Assembly (NCBI RefSeq): GCF_013128195.2
Contig: NZ_CP053452.2
Location: 8,370,001 to 8,434,000, forward strand
Length of the DNA: 64,000 bases
Origin: Frigoriglobus tundricola
Lineage (GTDB): Bacteria > Planctomycetota > Planctomycetia > Gemmatales > Gemmataceae
Direction of reading: 5' to 3'
Shown here: piece by piece, positions 7,132-14,463 of the stretch
How the letters are laid out: each line of letters opens with the position of its first letter
How positions within the stretch are numbered: position 1 is the first letter of the stretch
Position numbers and translations under genes: made by a program
Notes under the pieces: generated by a model
The model's database searches: none
What the model was told of the DNA's origin: nothing
The model's input: only the letters and a program-made list of their open reading frames with translations

Positions 7132-7557
7132 ATGGGCGAGGTCGGGGCGAACCCGGAGATCCTAGAACTCGTCGGACTCTGGTCCGCTGGGGCCGGGTAC
7201 TACGCCACGTTCTCCGACGAGTGGATGATCTTCCGCCCCGACGGCACGGGCCGGCTCGTCTTCCTCAACCCCTTCGACGACGACAGCCACCACTTCCGCT
7301 GGCGGGTCGTCGCTTCAGGGGTAATCGACCTGATCGGCTCCGGCAAGCGAGAGCCGCAGGGCAACGAACAAGCTGGCGGGAGCAACGAGTTCCATTTCAT
7401 AGGCGTCCGGTATAGTGTCGCGGAGGCCGAGCGTCCGCCCGGCACCGGTAACTGGATGCGGGAGTTACATCTCGACCTTACGGGGCCGTGGCCGGACGAT
7501 CTTGGCTTCGTCTCGAACGACTATCAGGCGGCGGAGGCGCGGCTTCGGAGTGGATAG
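7132..7557 (+). CDS. Unknown cassette protein
   Basis: 141 residues, no family recognised. A soluble protein rich in aromatic residues, with phrases such as LVGLWSAGAGYYATFSDEWMIFRPDGTGRL that resemble beta-strand-rich lipocalin-like folds, which is speculative. The ATG at 7132 is chosen because TGGAGGTGAGG lies just before it; an upstream in-frame ATG at 7087 falls inside the IS110-type element. The stop is 23 bases before attC-like site 3. If the IS were absent, this would be the cassette following site 2. Confidence 0.6.
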   Translation: MGEVGANPEILELVGLWSAGAGYYATFSDEWMIFRPDGTGRLVFLNPFDDDSHHFRWRVVASGVIDLIGSGKREPQGNEQAGGSNEFHFIGVRYSVAEAERPPGTGNWMRELHLDLTGPWPDDLGFVSNDYQAAEARLRSG

Positions 7558-7580
7558 CTCTCCGGCGCGGATAAATGCAC

Positions 7581-7670
7581 GCCGAACCTTGCGCTGCACT
7601 GGACCGCTGCACAGCGGTTGTTTCCTGACCGTGTCGCGAGGTGCGCGGCCGGTCAGCTGTATCGTTCGGC
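7581..7670 (+). repeat. attC-like site 3
   Basis: 90 bp, GCCGAAC to GTTCGGC. Inner boxes CACTGG and CCGGTC keep most of the pairing with one wobble. The centre repeats the CCGCTGCACA motif. Confidence 0.75.
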
Positions 7671-7682
7671 CACAAGAGGCTA

Positions 7683-9065
7683 GATCACGTTGGCTGAATT
7701 CGGCTGCCACCAAGGCAGAGGGTTTCCTGGTGTCACACGTTGAGCGGGCGGCCGGTGTACGTCCACTTGTAGGGCTTGGCTCGCGTCCGGTTGTGGTACG
7801 CGATGTACGCCAGGATCTTCTCCCGCAGGTCCGCCACCGATCGGAAGTTCCCACGGCGCACCACACGCCTCGCCAACACGCTGAACCAGATCTCCACTTG
7901 GTTCAGCCACGACGTGTGCTTGGGCACATACACGAACCGCACCCGATGACGGGGGTCCGTCAGGAACGCCTTCCGCGTCGCGACCGACTTCAGCACCCCG
8001 CTCTTCCCCTTCTGGCCCAGCGACTCGGCCGCCACCCCGCACAGCGACGCCACCCACAGCACCAACGTCGCCGAGGTGTGCGTCGTCAGGTTGTCCGCCA
8101 CGAAGATCCAACCCGCCTGCGGGTCCGTCGCCACCGTTCGCTCAATGTGGGTGGCGAAGTCCTTCTCGCCCCGCGTCGCCTGAACCGTCGGGGCGATCAC
8201 CTGACCCGTTGCGACCTCGAAGTTCCCGATCAAGCACTGCGTCCCATGCCGCTTGTACTCGAACTCAACTTTCTCGACCTGACCCGGCCGCATCGGCTTG
8301 GTCGGGGCGATCCGCTCCTTCGCCTGGACCCCCGTCATCTCGTCCACGCACACCGTGTGAACCCCGCTCTTCAACCCCGTTGGAGCAGCTTGGTAGCAGT
8401 CGCACACGTCCCGGACTTGTTGGGCGAATGCCTCGGGATCCTTGGGGTTCGCGTTCAGCCAATACCGACTCCGATGGGGCTGGAGTTCGGCACTTTTAAA
8501 AGGCGTCCGACGTGGCGGACGGAGATCGAGGGGACGATCCGGCGTGCCACCACTTCCTCGGCCAACGCGGTCGGGGTCCAGTGCGTCACGGGTCGGCCCG
8601 AATCCTCCGGCGGCTCACAGGCGACGGCGATGATCCGGGCGATCTGGTCGGGAGCAAAAGTCCCGGACAACCGGACCTGGGGTTATCACTCAGGACATCT
8701 TCGATTGCCCTCTCCAGGGTCGAGAGACCTTCGAGGCACTCGATGCGAACCAGGGTGTCGAAGGCGGCCGCCCAACGTCGTCGCCAAATCCCGACGGCGT
8801 GCCGCTCGCACCCGAGGTGGTTGGCGATCGGTCCGTTCTGCAGGCGGTCGAAGGCGAGCAAGATGATCTCGGCTCGCTGGGCCAACCCCCGCGGGCAGGA
8901 GCGAGACCGAACCCACCGTTGGAGGATCTCTTGCTGCCGCTCGGTGATGACCACCTTGGCTGCCTTCCCTGGCATGACCGGCTCCGCTCGGGTGTCAATC
9001 TGGGATACCCCGCGAGGGTGACGAAATTCCCGTCGTGATGGAAGGCCAATTCAGCCAGCGTGATC
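7683..9065 (-). mobile_element. IS630-family insertion sequence with defective transposase frame
   Basis: 1383 bp. The ends are GATCACGTTGGCTGAATT (from 7683) and its inverse ending at 9065, matching at 17 of 18 positions, with flanking TA at 7681-7682 and 9066-9067. It lies 10 bases after attC-like site 3 and just before the start of the next cassette gene. It is a different IS630 type from the copy at 4434. Confidence 0.88.
7733..8975 (-). pseudogene. IS630-family transposase in three frames (one likely programmed shift, one likely lesion)
   Basis: The N-terminal helix-turn-helix part begins at 8975 (ITERQQEILQRW...). It continues in a second frame ([18 protein letters not shown]...VRHVGRLLK) and then a third carrying the catalytic part: [16 protein letters not shown] and WLNQVEIWF, the DDE triad. 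The second change is a -1 shift at T TTA AAA (8494-8500), a classic slippery heptamer; after slipping, the frame reads [18 protein letters not shown] as expected. The first change, near 8670-8675, also needs -1 but has no slippery heptamer; loss of one G from a G run would explain it. The element is therefore probably inactive as read. Confidence 0.75.
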
Positions 9066-9072
9066 TAGTCGA

Positions 9073-9498
9073 ATGCCCAAAAAACCTGCGCCGAAGGAAC
9101 CGTCTCCACCCAGCGGGTTCCAGATCAACTCCATCACGCACAGCGGTCACAATTTCTCTTCGGATGCGAGCGAAGAGGTGCTTCGTTTGTTCCAAAAGAT
9201 GTGCCACTCCCGCGAAGAACTGCTGGAATTTCTCATCGCATATTCGACGAAGGAGCAGTTGCTCGGCATTTATGGTCGCCGGTCGTCCCTCGGCGAGCGC
9301 CTGAACGTGAGTTTCACCGACACGGACGGCGGGTCGTACACCCTATGTGTGCAGTTCGAGCCGACATATTTGCTCGACCGAGACTACCCAGCTGATGAGG
9401 AGTATCCGCACGGCTCATACGCTGAGATTGAAGTTCCCGATTGGGAGAGGGAAGATCTCCTTCGTTGGCAGGGTTCAGACGAGCGAGAATCACGTTGA
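9073..9498 (+). CDS. Unknown cassette protein
   Basis: 141 residues, acidic and soluble, no family recognised. A Pro-rich start (MPKKPAPKEPSPPSG) leads to a domain with DASEEVLRLFQKMCHSREELLEFLIAY and a Tyr/Asp-rich C-terminal part. The ATG at 9073 is only eight bases beyond the right end of the second IS630 element, so the insertion probably cut off the native leader between attC-like site 3 and the gene. No clear Shine-Dalgarno sequence remains. Confidence 0.6.
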   Translation: MPKKPAPKEPSPPSGFQINSITHSGHNFSSDASEEVLRLFQKMCHSREELLEFLIAYSTKEQLLGIYGRRSSLGERLNVSFTDTDGGSYTLCVQFEPTYLLDRDYPADEEYPHGSYAEIEVPDWEREDLLRWQGSDERESR

Positions 9499-9554
9499 GC
9501 GTCAGACCTGGGTCGCACGCGGTACATGACGCACGTGAGAACTGTTGTAGCAAA

Positions 9555-9635
9555 GCCCAGCCGCCCCAGGCGCTGTAAGTTGAGGCGTCAATAATTGAGG
9601 TGTTGCATCAACTAGCAGCGCCTGGCGTTATGGGC
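9555..9635. repeat. Long hairpin, second palindrome type
   Basis: Outer arms GCCCA / TGGGC; inner arms 9566-9583 and 9608-9625 match at 16 of 18 positions (CCAGGCGCTG..AGTTGA). The 3' end reads CGTTATGGGC, reminiscent of some attC R' boxes, but no matching AAC box is present on the 5' side. It lies between a cassette gene and attC-like site 4. A CCGTCT/AGACGG mini-hairpin follows at 9635-9649. Confidence 0.6.
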
Positions 9636-9655
9636 CGTCTGAAAGACGGAAGACC

Positions 9656-9768
9656 CGCGAACCAGGCGCTGCACCGGACCCGGCCATGTAAGTTGTTTCT
9701 CGGTGCTCACTGCGCGTCCGTGTGCGTGACTGGTAGCGCGGCCGGGCCGGTGAGCGGGATCGTTCGGC
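9656..9768 (+). repeat. attC-like site 4
   Basis: 113 bp with a longer centre. The 5' box is CGCGAAC (two changes), inner boxes CACCGG and CCGGTG are intact, and the 3' box GTTCGGC is exact. Confidence 0.65.
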
Positions 9769-9963
9769 ATACGAACTCTTCGGGCGGCGCCGTGAGCCAT
9801 ACGCGCTACAGGTACGGTAGTAGACGGCGCGAGAACGCGAGCGACCGGGGTTGATGCCTGGTCGCGTCGTTGAGCGGGTGGTGTTGCAACCTGTTGTGTT
9901 GGCCTGCGCAGCGAATGACGCTGTAGTGATTTAGACGGTGATCTCGCCCGCTGAGGGAACGCA

Positions 9964-10662
9964 ATGTTTCGCCACACGATCCTCGCTTTGCTGCTGGGCG
10001 TGACGTGCGCCGCGGCGTACGACGAGAAAGACCCAGTGAAGGAGAAACTGTTCGCGGCCAAAGTTGCTTACGACAAAGAGATGTCCGCGTTCCGCAAAGC
10101 GGCCGACGAGTGGCTCGACAAGCGTGAGGAGGCGGCACGTAAAGCGGGCGATAAGAAGGCGCTTGGCACGGTGAAGGCGGATCGCAAGGCGTTCGAGGAG
10201 GATGGGGCCCTTCCGAAGACCGCGCCAGTGGCTATTCAACAGATATCGGTGACGGCGCGGAAGACGTTGGAGACTGCCTATTCGCAGGCGGTCAAGGATT
10301 ACATCAAAGCGAAGAAGGACGAAGAGGCAACGGCAGTCGAGAAGGACTTCGCCACGTTCAAAACCGACGCGGCGAAGCGCGATCAAGCCGCCCGGGCCAG
10401 GGAGTTGCTGATTGGCAAGTGGGCTTGGGGAGACAACACAATGACTCTCTTTCAGAACGGCACGGTGTTGGAGTCCAACCCGAAGGGCGGCCTGGTGTCG
10501 AAGGGCAAGTGGAAAGTTGAGACGGACGGCCTGCTCGTCGAGTTGGAGAACGGGTACTCCTGCCGGGGTGTGTTGCGTGAGAACGGGAAACTCGTTGCGA
10601 CCTGCACTGCACCAACGGGTGCCCAGCATATAGTCGAGGCGACGAAAAAGAAGGAAAAATGA
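9964..10662 (+). CDS. Exported helical protein with C-terminal beta domain, unknown
   Basis: 232 residues. Residues 1-18 form a signal peptide (MFRHTILALLLGVTCAAA). Residues ~25-150 are Lys/Glu/Ala-rich helix, probably coiled coil. The C-terminal ~75 residues (LLIGKWAWGDNTMTLFQNGTVLESN...GKWKVETDGLLVELENGYSCRGVL) resemble a small lipocalin-like beta module often seen at the ends of planctomycete exported proteins. The start is the ATG following AGGGAACGCA. It is the cassette between sites 4 and 5, with 141 bases between stop and site 5. Confidence 0.7.
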   Translation: MFRHTILALLLGVTCAAAYDEKDPVKEKLFAAKVAYDKEMSAFRKAADEWLDKREEAARKAGDKKALGTVKADRKAFEEDGALPKTAPVAIQQISVTARKTLETAYSQAVKDYIKAKKDEEATAVEKDFATFKTDAAKRDQAARARELLIGKWAWGDNTMTLFQNGTVLESNPKGGLVSKGKWKVETDGLLVELENGYSCRGVLRENGKLVATCTAPTGAQHIVEATKKKEK

Positions 10663-10803
10663 AGGTGGGAACTGGTGCCGAGCGGCCTCTTGCGACAGAT
10701 GGGGATTCGGAGCAAAAACGGACCCAGACGCAGTCGAACAGGTATTTTTTGGTTGCTGGTTGGTGCGAGGTGCGGCGGTGTTGGGGTGCAGGTTTTGAAG
10801 TAC

Positions 10804-10892
10804 GCCGTACCCCGCGCTTCACCGGACCGCGGCCCATGTGTTGTATGGTGACCGATCGTGGCGTGCGCGGCCGGTGAGCTATTTCGTTCGGC
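10804..10892 (+). repeat. attC-like site 5
   Basis: 89 bp. The 5' box GCCGTAC has one change, inner CACCGG/CCGGTG are intact, and the 3' box GTTCGGC is exact and followed by GGCGGAGG. Confidence 0.7.
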
Positions 10893-10908
10893 GGCGGAGG
10901 GCTTCGGA

Positions 10909-11226
10909 GTGAGGAAGTTGTCGAGGACCGCCCGCCGGTACTGGCAGCCGCTGTTCTACCTCGCGTTCGTCAACTTCGCCGTCTTCTGGGTCGTCGCCGC
11001 CAAGATCGGCGGGGACGCGGTCAGCGGCCGGGCCGGGGACGGGCGGTATTTCCTCAGCGACCACGGGGTCCGCACCGAGGTCAGCCGGTCGGTGTACAAC
11101 TACAGTCTGGTCCACACCGTCAGCGTGTGGGCCACCCACGGGCTGGCGGTCGGTGGAGGACTGCTGCTGTATGCCCTCGGCCGTCTGTACGAGTCGCAGT
11201 CAGCCTCCGGAACCGGAGGCGACTAA
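10909..11226 (+). CDS. Small membrane protein, unknown
   Basis: 105 residues from a GTG at 10909. Two hydrophobic segments are visible, about residues 12-30 (YWQPLFYLAFVNFAVFWVVAA) and 70-92 (SVWATHGLAVGGGLLLYALG), with a polar loop between that probably faces outwards. The GGCGGAGG right behind attC-like site 5 serves as ribosome-binding site, which supports the GTG start. The stop lies five bases before site 6. No function is inferred. Confidence 0.65.
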   Translation: MRKLSRTARRYWQPLFYLAFVNFAVFWVVAAKIGGDAVSGRAGDGRYFLSDHGVRTEVSRSVYNYSLVHTVSVWATHGLAVGGGLLLYALGRLYESQSASGTGGD

Positions 11227-11231
11227 GGCAC

Positions 11232-11320
11232 GCCGACCACACGCCGCACCGGTCCGCTGCACATCGGTTGTTTCCCGAGCGTGCCGCGGAGTGCGGGGCC
11301 GGTGAGTTTGTACGTTCGGC
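11232..11320 (+). repeat. attC-like site 6
   Basis: 89 bp. The 5' box GCCGACC has one change; inner CACCGG/CCGGTG and 3' GTTCGGC are exact. The centre again has CCGCTGCACA, here opposite a weaker partner. Confidence 0.7.
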
Positions 11321-11336
11321 GAGCGGAGGCGACTGG

Positions 11337-11678
11337 ATGCCGCACGACCTACCGTTACTGCTGATCTGTGCCGTCCCGTCTGCGCTCGTTGGCCTCGGAA
11401 TCGGGGTGGCACTCCGCCGCTACCGTCCTCGGCTGTGCGAGCGGTACGCGGCGTGGTCCTCCGCCCTCCCGTGGTGGTTCTTCCTCGCCGGGGCGGCATT
11501 CTTTGTCTCGTTCGCCGGCTGGCAGGTGGTCCGCGGTCGGTTGTTGTTCGCCGCGGTGTTCGCCACAGGCGCGGCGTTGGATCTGGTGGCAACAGGTGTG
11601 GCCGTCGGCCGGCGCATGTCATCCGGGGGTGGGACCAAGACCGCCGAACCGGGCGCTGCTCCGGATCGCTGCACATAG
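11337..11678 (+). CDS. Small membrane protein, unknown
   Basis: 113 residues. Three hydrophobic stretches are visible (LPLLLICAVPSALVGLGIGVAL; SALPWWFFLAGAAFFVSFAGW; LLFAAVFATGAALDLVATGVAV), so it is probably an integral membrane protein. The ATG at 11337 follows GCGGAGGCG behind site 6. The last 12 codons run into attC-like site 7, as often happens in integron cassettes. Similar in style to the preceding gene but not clearly homologous. Confidence 0.62.
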   Translation: MPHDLPLLLICAVPSALVGLGIGVALRRYRPRLCERYAAWSSALPWWFFLAGAAFFVSFAGWQVVRGRLLFAAVFATGAALDLVATGVAVGRRMSSGGGTKTAEPGAAPDRCT

Positions 11679-11732
11679 CTTGTTGGGTGACCGGATCGCG
11701 GCGTGCGCGGCCGGTGAGCTATTTCGTACGGC
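11643..11732 (+). repeat. attC-like site 7
   Basis: 90 bp. The 5' box GCCGAAC is exact, the 3' box is GTACGGC (one change), and inner boxes CTCCGG/CCGGTG carry one mismatch. It overlaps the end of the upstream gene. Confidence 0.68.
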
Positions 11733-11757
11733 CGCGGTGGGCTTCAGGGGACCATTC

Positions 11758-12123
11758 ATGTCAGATCAACCTGCGCCAGAAACGGCCCTGCTCCGCGCGG
11801 CCTATGCGGCCTTCAACGCGCGCGACGTTGATGCCGCCCTCGCCACGATGAGCCCGAGCGTAACTTGGCCCAAGGCGTTCAAGGGCGGCTTCGTCCGGGG
11901 ACACGAGGAGGTCCGCGCCTACTGGACCGAGCAGTGGGCGGAGATCGACCCGCACGTCGAGCCGGTTTCCTTTCACCCCGAGGGCGCCGGGCGCGTTCTG
12001 GTCGGTGTGCATCAGGTCGTGCGCAGCCTGACCGGGGCCGTTCTGGGCGATGGGCACGTCGGTCACCGTTTCACCATTGAAGACGGGCTGATCCGGGCCA
12101 TGGAGGTTTGCCCGTTCCCGTAG
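11758..12123 (+). CDS. NTF2-like (SnoaL/DUF4440-type) protein
   Basis: 121 residues. The pattern ALLRAAYAAFNARDVDAALATMSPSVTWP, followed by GHEEVRAYWTEQWAEIDPHVEPVSF and a C-terminal HRFTIEDGLIRAMEVCPFP, is typical of the NTF2/SnoaL fold, a cone-shaped alpha+beta barrel found in isomerases, cyclases and ligand-binding proteins. Length fits a single domain. The substrate cannot be read from sequence. It is the cassette between sites 7 and 8; the ATG follows a G-rich stretch (TCAGGGGACC). Confidence 0.8.
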   Translation: MSDQPAPETALLRAAYAAFNARDVDAALATMSPSVTWPKAFKGGFVRGHEEVRAYWTEQWAEIDPHVEPVSFHPEGAGRVLVGVHQVVRSLTGAVLGDGHVGHRFTIEDGLIRAMEVCPFP

Positions 12124-12189
12124 CTGGGGCCCGGCGCTGAGCGAAACGCTGCGGTGTGTAGCGGGGAGCGGTTGGCCGTGGCGGCAGAG

Positions 12190-12275
12190 GCCGAGCCCGG
12201 CCCGGCCCCGGCCCGCCTGTCGGCTTTCTGCCCCCCCCGCTCCCCCGTTCGGTCCGGTGAGCGGGGCTGTTCGGC
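12190..12275 (+). repeat. attC-like site 8
   Basis: 86 bp. The 5' box GCCGAGC has one change and the 3' box GTTCGGC is exact and followed by GGCGGAGG. The inner 5' box is lost in a C/G-rich run, so this is the most degenerate fold of the set. Confidence 0.55.
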
Positions 12276-12291
12276 GGCGGAGGACGAGGGG

Positions 12292-12676
12292 ATGGACTTG
12301 CGAGGGGCGCTGGGCGGTGTTCGGGCCGCGTGGTCAGCGGACCACGTCTGCCGCGTGGCCCCGGCGTTCTTCGCCGAGTGCGGGTGGGCGCTGGAGGTCG
12401 CGGGAGGCTGGATCGAGGTGCCGCCGGGCGCCGAGCTTGTGGTCTTCAGCGCGGCGGTCATCGTGTCGGACCACAGGGCATTCGGCGACCACGTCGAGGC
12501 CATCGTGTACCTCGGCGTCGAGCGGTCGCCGCCGAACCTGTTCCCGGTACTATGGGGTGCTCCGGCTCTACCTGAACGCCGCGGGCCAGATGATCACGGA
12601 GGATCGGTACTCGCCGGCCGAGTGGTGGGGCGATAGCGCCGGACCTCGCGCGGCACCGGACCCGGCGGGCGAGTAA
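12292..12676 (+). pseudogene. Unknown cassette protein, apparent single-base deletion
   Basis: From the ATG at 12292, behind GGCGGAGGACGAGGGG, the frame reads as a normal small protein (FFAECGWALEVAGGWIEVPPGAELVVFSAAV...) up to about 12541. There the sensible continuation (RYYGVLRLYLNAAGQMITEDRYSPAEWW) switches to the next frame and ends at 12676, inside site 9. Without correction the protein would end at 12636 with an unlikely tail. One lost base near 12541-12545 would explain it, or a sequence error. No family is recognised. Confidence 0.55.
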
Positions 12677-12733
12677 GCAGTTACTAAGCCGCCGCTCCTC
12701 GCGCCCGCCGGCCGGTGAGCTGCTTCGTTCGGC
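12638..12733 (+). repeat. attC-like site 9
   Basis: 96 bp. The 5' box GCCGGAC has one change; inner CACCGG and CCGGTG and the 3' box GTTCGGC are exact. Confidence 0.65.
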
Positions 12734-12755
12734 CACAGAGGGGGATTGGCAGCGC

Positions 12756-13079
12756 ATGTGCCAGTGGACCGAGTACGCCCCGGCCAGCGGGTGGGCGGGG
12801 TTTGCCCGCAGCGACGCCCTGACCGGCGCCCTATGGGACCGGCTCCCGGTAGACGCGTGGGTGTACCTCAACTTGGTGTCCGACAGCTCGATGTGGGAGT
12901 CCCGGGCGGACGCCAGCGTGGTGAGCTGCCATTACGCCGGCGGCCGAGTGGTCCACCTCGCCGCCACGCCCGGCGCGGCGGCGGCGTTCGCTGCCGCGTT
13001 GGCCGCGGAGTTCGGGCTGGTGGTGAGCGCGGAGGGCGGGGCCGACTCACCCGCCGCCCCGAGCCCGACGGACGCGTAG
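12756..13079 (+). CDS. Unknown small cassette protein
   Basis: 107 residues with no recognised family. A compact, Ala/Trp-containing domain (WTEYAPASGWAGFARSDALTGALWDRLPVDAWVYLNLVSDSSMWESRADASVVSCH...) ends in a Pro/Ala-rich tail. No signal peptide or membrane segment. The ATG lies 22 bases after the 3' box of site 9, behind a GAGGGGG stretch. The stop is 71 bases before site 10. Confidence 0.6.
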   Translation: MCQWTEYAPASGWAGFARSDALTGALWDRLPVDAWVYLNLVSDSSMWESRADASVVSCHYAGGRVVHLAATPGAAAAFAAALAAEFGLVVSAEGGADSPAAPSPTDA

Positions 13080-13150
13080 GGTGGTCGTGACCTCCGCGGA
13101 GGTCACGCCGCGGGGCTTGTGGGCAGCCGGGTGGCGCGGAGGTGGCAGCG

Positions 13151-13263
13151 GCCGAACCGGGCGTCGCACCTGACACCGCCCTCTGAGCTATTTCGGATCG
13201 CCTCCCGTGCGTCGTTGTCGGTGGTTGGTTCCCCGGCGGTGCCGGTGAGGTTGTTCGTTCGGC
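13151..13263 (+). repeat. attC-like site 10
   Basis: 113 bp with a longer, diverged centre. Both outer boxes (GCCGAAC, GTTCGGC) are exact; inner boxes are CACCTG and CCGGTG (one mismatch). Confidence 0.68.
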
Positions 13264-13282
13264 GGCAGAGGTGCGGGTGCGA

Positions 13283-13728
13283 ATGGCCGACACGGACGAT
13301 GAGGACCTGACGGACGCTGGCGGCTGGGGCCGGTGTGAGGACTCCGGCCCGATGCTCGACGCCCTGATCGACCGCGCCGGCTGTTCGCCCTGCTGTGCTA
13401 CGAGTGCTGCCGCCGGATCGAGCACCTGCTCACCGACGACGAGTTCCGGGCGACCGTCCCTCTCGTCCTGGAGTGGGCCGAGGGCCGGCTGCCGGCCGGG
13501 GACCGGACGGCGGCGCGGGACCGGATCGTTTCGGCAGCTCATCTCGTGGTGGTGACGCCGGGGTGTCACTACCGCACCGGTGCCAAGCGGCTTTACGGGG
13601 GCGGCCCATCGCCACACCGCGGCAACCGTTTCATGGCGCGGGTGCGCCGCGCGCACAGGTCGGCGCCCGGTACCAAGCGAACACGCGCTCGCGCCCGACC
13701 ACGAGCCCCTTCAGGTCCGGCCGCGTGA
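13283..13728 (+). pseudogene. Frameshifted member of a Gemmata-type 'CCRRI' family
   Basis: The frame from the ATG at 13283 carries a motif like WxxCxDxxPMLDALIDRA. The continuation RRLFALLCYECCRRIEHLLTDDEFRATVPLVLEWAEGRL, familiar in style from a multicopy planctomycete family of unknown function, lies in another frame from about 13375. One indel near 13372-13380 separates them. The second part stays open to 13728, but its end looks degraded (Arg/Pro-rich). This is the last recognisable cassette gene. Confidence 0.55.
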
Positions 13729-14383
13729 CCCGCCGCCCTGGCGAGCGGGGTTCGCCCGTGCCGTTGGTGTCGGCCGCAGTCGAGCGTGAATACGCACACG
13801 CGGGCCGATGGCGCCTCCGCCCTGTGCTCCGGGCATCTCGTCCCCAAACCATCTCGTCCCCACGCGACCCAGGGGCGGAACGAGGTCGGCCCGGGCGACG
13901 TGCTGGCGAGTGGGAGAGGAAGGTCACCGCACCGAACGGGCTGGCCTGATTTGTAAATCGTTATTCAGATTCGATTTATGGAGAGTATCGGCCGGTTCTG
14001 TTCGGTCGTGTCGCTGTCAACCATCGCGACCAGCCCCGTTCGGGTGGCCGACTGTCTCCGACGGTCGCGGTGGCACCTCCGATGGCGTGATACGGTACTC
14101 GAAACGACCGTTGCGCGCCGTCGCGGTCTGCTGTCGGCGACCGCGCCCCACCCGAGAACAACGACAGACGATGAAAACGGAAGAAGAGGTCGCTGATTGC
14201 CCGGAGTTAAGCCAGGCGGGCGAGAAGTACCGGTTCTCACTCCGCCGGCCGGCCGGCGCAAAAAAGCGCCCCGGACGAGCTTTCGCCGGCTCGCCGGGGC
14301 TTGGTGTAACACGGTGTTACCCGTATCACGTGCCGTCTCAGGGAGTACCCACAGTTTCCGGTCGCCGGCGTTCAACCTCTTCA
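13729..14383. other. Interval without a supported gene
   Basis: Open frames here look random. Contents seen are palindromic repeat copy D, a perfect 15-bp palindrome GTAACACGGTGTTAC at 14306-14320, and the sequence trailing the permuted tRNA-like unit, including CGTGCCG near 14330, whose complement occurs in that unit's leader at 14494-14500. Confidence 0.5.
13833..13886 (-). repeat. Dispersed palindromic repeat, copy D (inverted, diverged)
   Basis: CATCTCGTCCCC, then CCATCTCGTCCCCACGCGAC, then CCAGGGGCGGAACGAGG. Same orientation as copy C, so C and D bracket the cassette-like array. Confidence 0.75.
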
Positions 14384-14463
14384 CCAACCGCCTTACCGTT
14401 AGGCGACCCCCGCGTGGGTTTGGGCGAAGCGCGGGGGAATGGATTCGAACCACTATGTGTTGG
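14384..14463 (-). tRNA. Circularly permuted tRNA-like gene (3' half before 5' half), unit 2
   Basis: Read on the minus strand from 14463: anticodon-stem 3' side CCAAC, variable ACAT, T-stem AGTGG, T-loop TTCGAAT, T-stem CCATT, acceptor CCCCCGC (ending 14431). Then a 17-base linker (14430-14414), then the 5' half from 14413: acceptor GCGGGGG, TC, D-stem GCC, loop TAACGGTAA, GGC, G, anticodon-stem GTTGG (ending 14384). Put in normal order, acceptor (7/7), D (3/3), anticodon (5/5) and T (5/5) stems all pair and the loops are canonical. The anticodon loop is split between flanks reading GCTCCAG before and TGAAGAG after the unit. TCC (Gly) is possible, but U33 is not assured. No CCA is encoded. 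Confidence 0.72.

Larger units (their letters stand above)
3395..13728 (+). other. Cassette-like gene array with attC-like sites (CALIN-like)
   Basis: Ten related sites (3930, 4328, 7581, 9656, 10804, 11232, 11643, 12190, 12638, 13151) all point the same way, and each follows a small plus-strand gene whose stop codon lies before or just inside the site. Each site has a 5' box GCCGAAC or a close variant, an inner CACCGG / CCGGTG pair, and a 3' box GTTCGGC followed by a purine-rich GGCGGAGG that can serve as ribosome-binding site for the next gene. This is the layout of integron cassettes. The boxes differ from the canonical RYYYAAC / GTTRRRY at one position. No integrase gene is visible. Two insertion sequences (one carrying a third) interrupt the array. 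Confidence 0.7.

Noticed and set aside
3930-13263. CRISPR array
   Set aside because: The repeats are ~90 bp, diverged and separated by genes of varying length, with no cas genes; this is not a CRISPR pattern.
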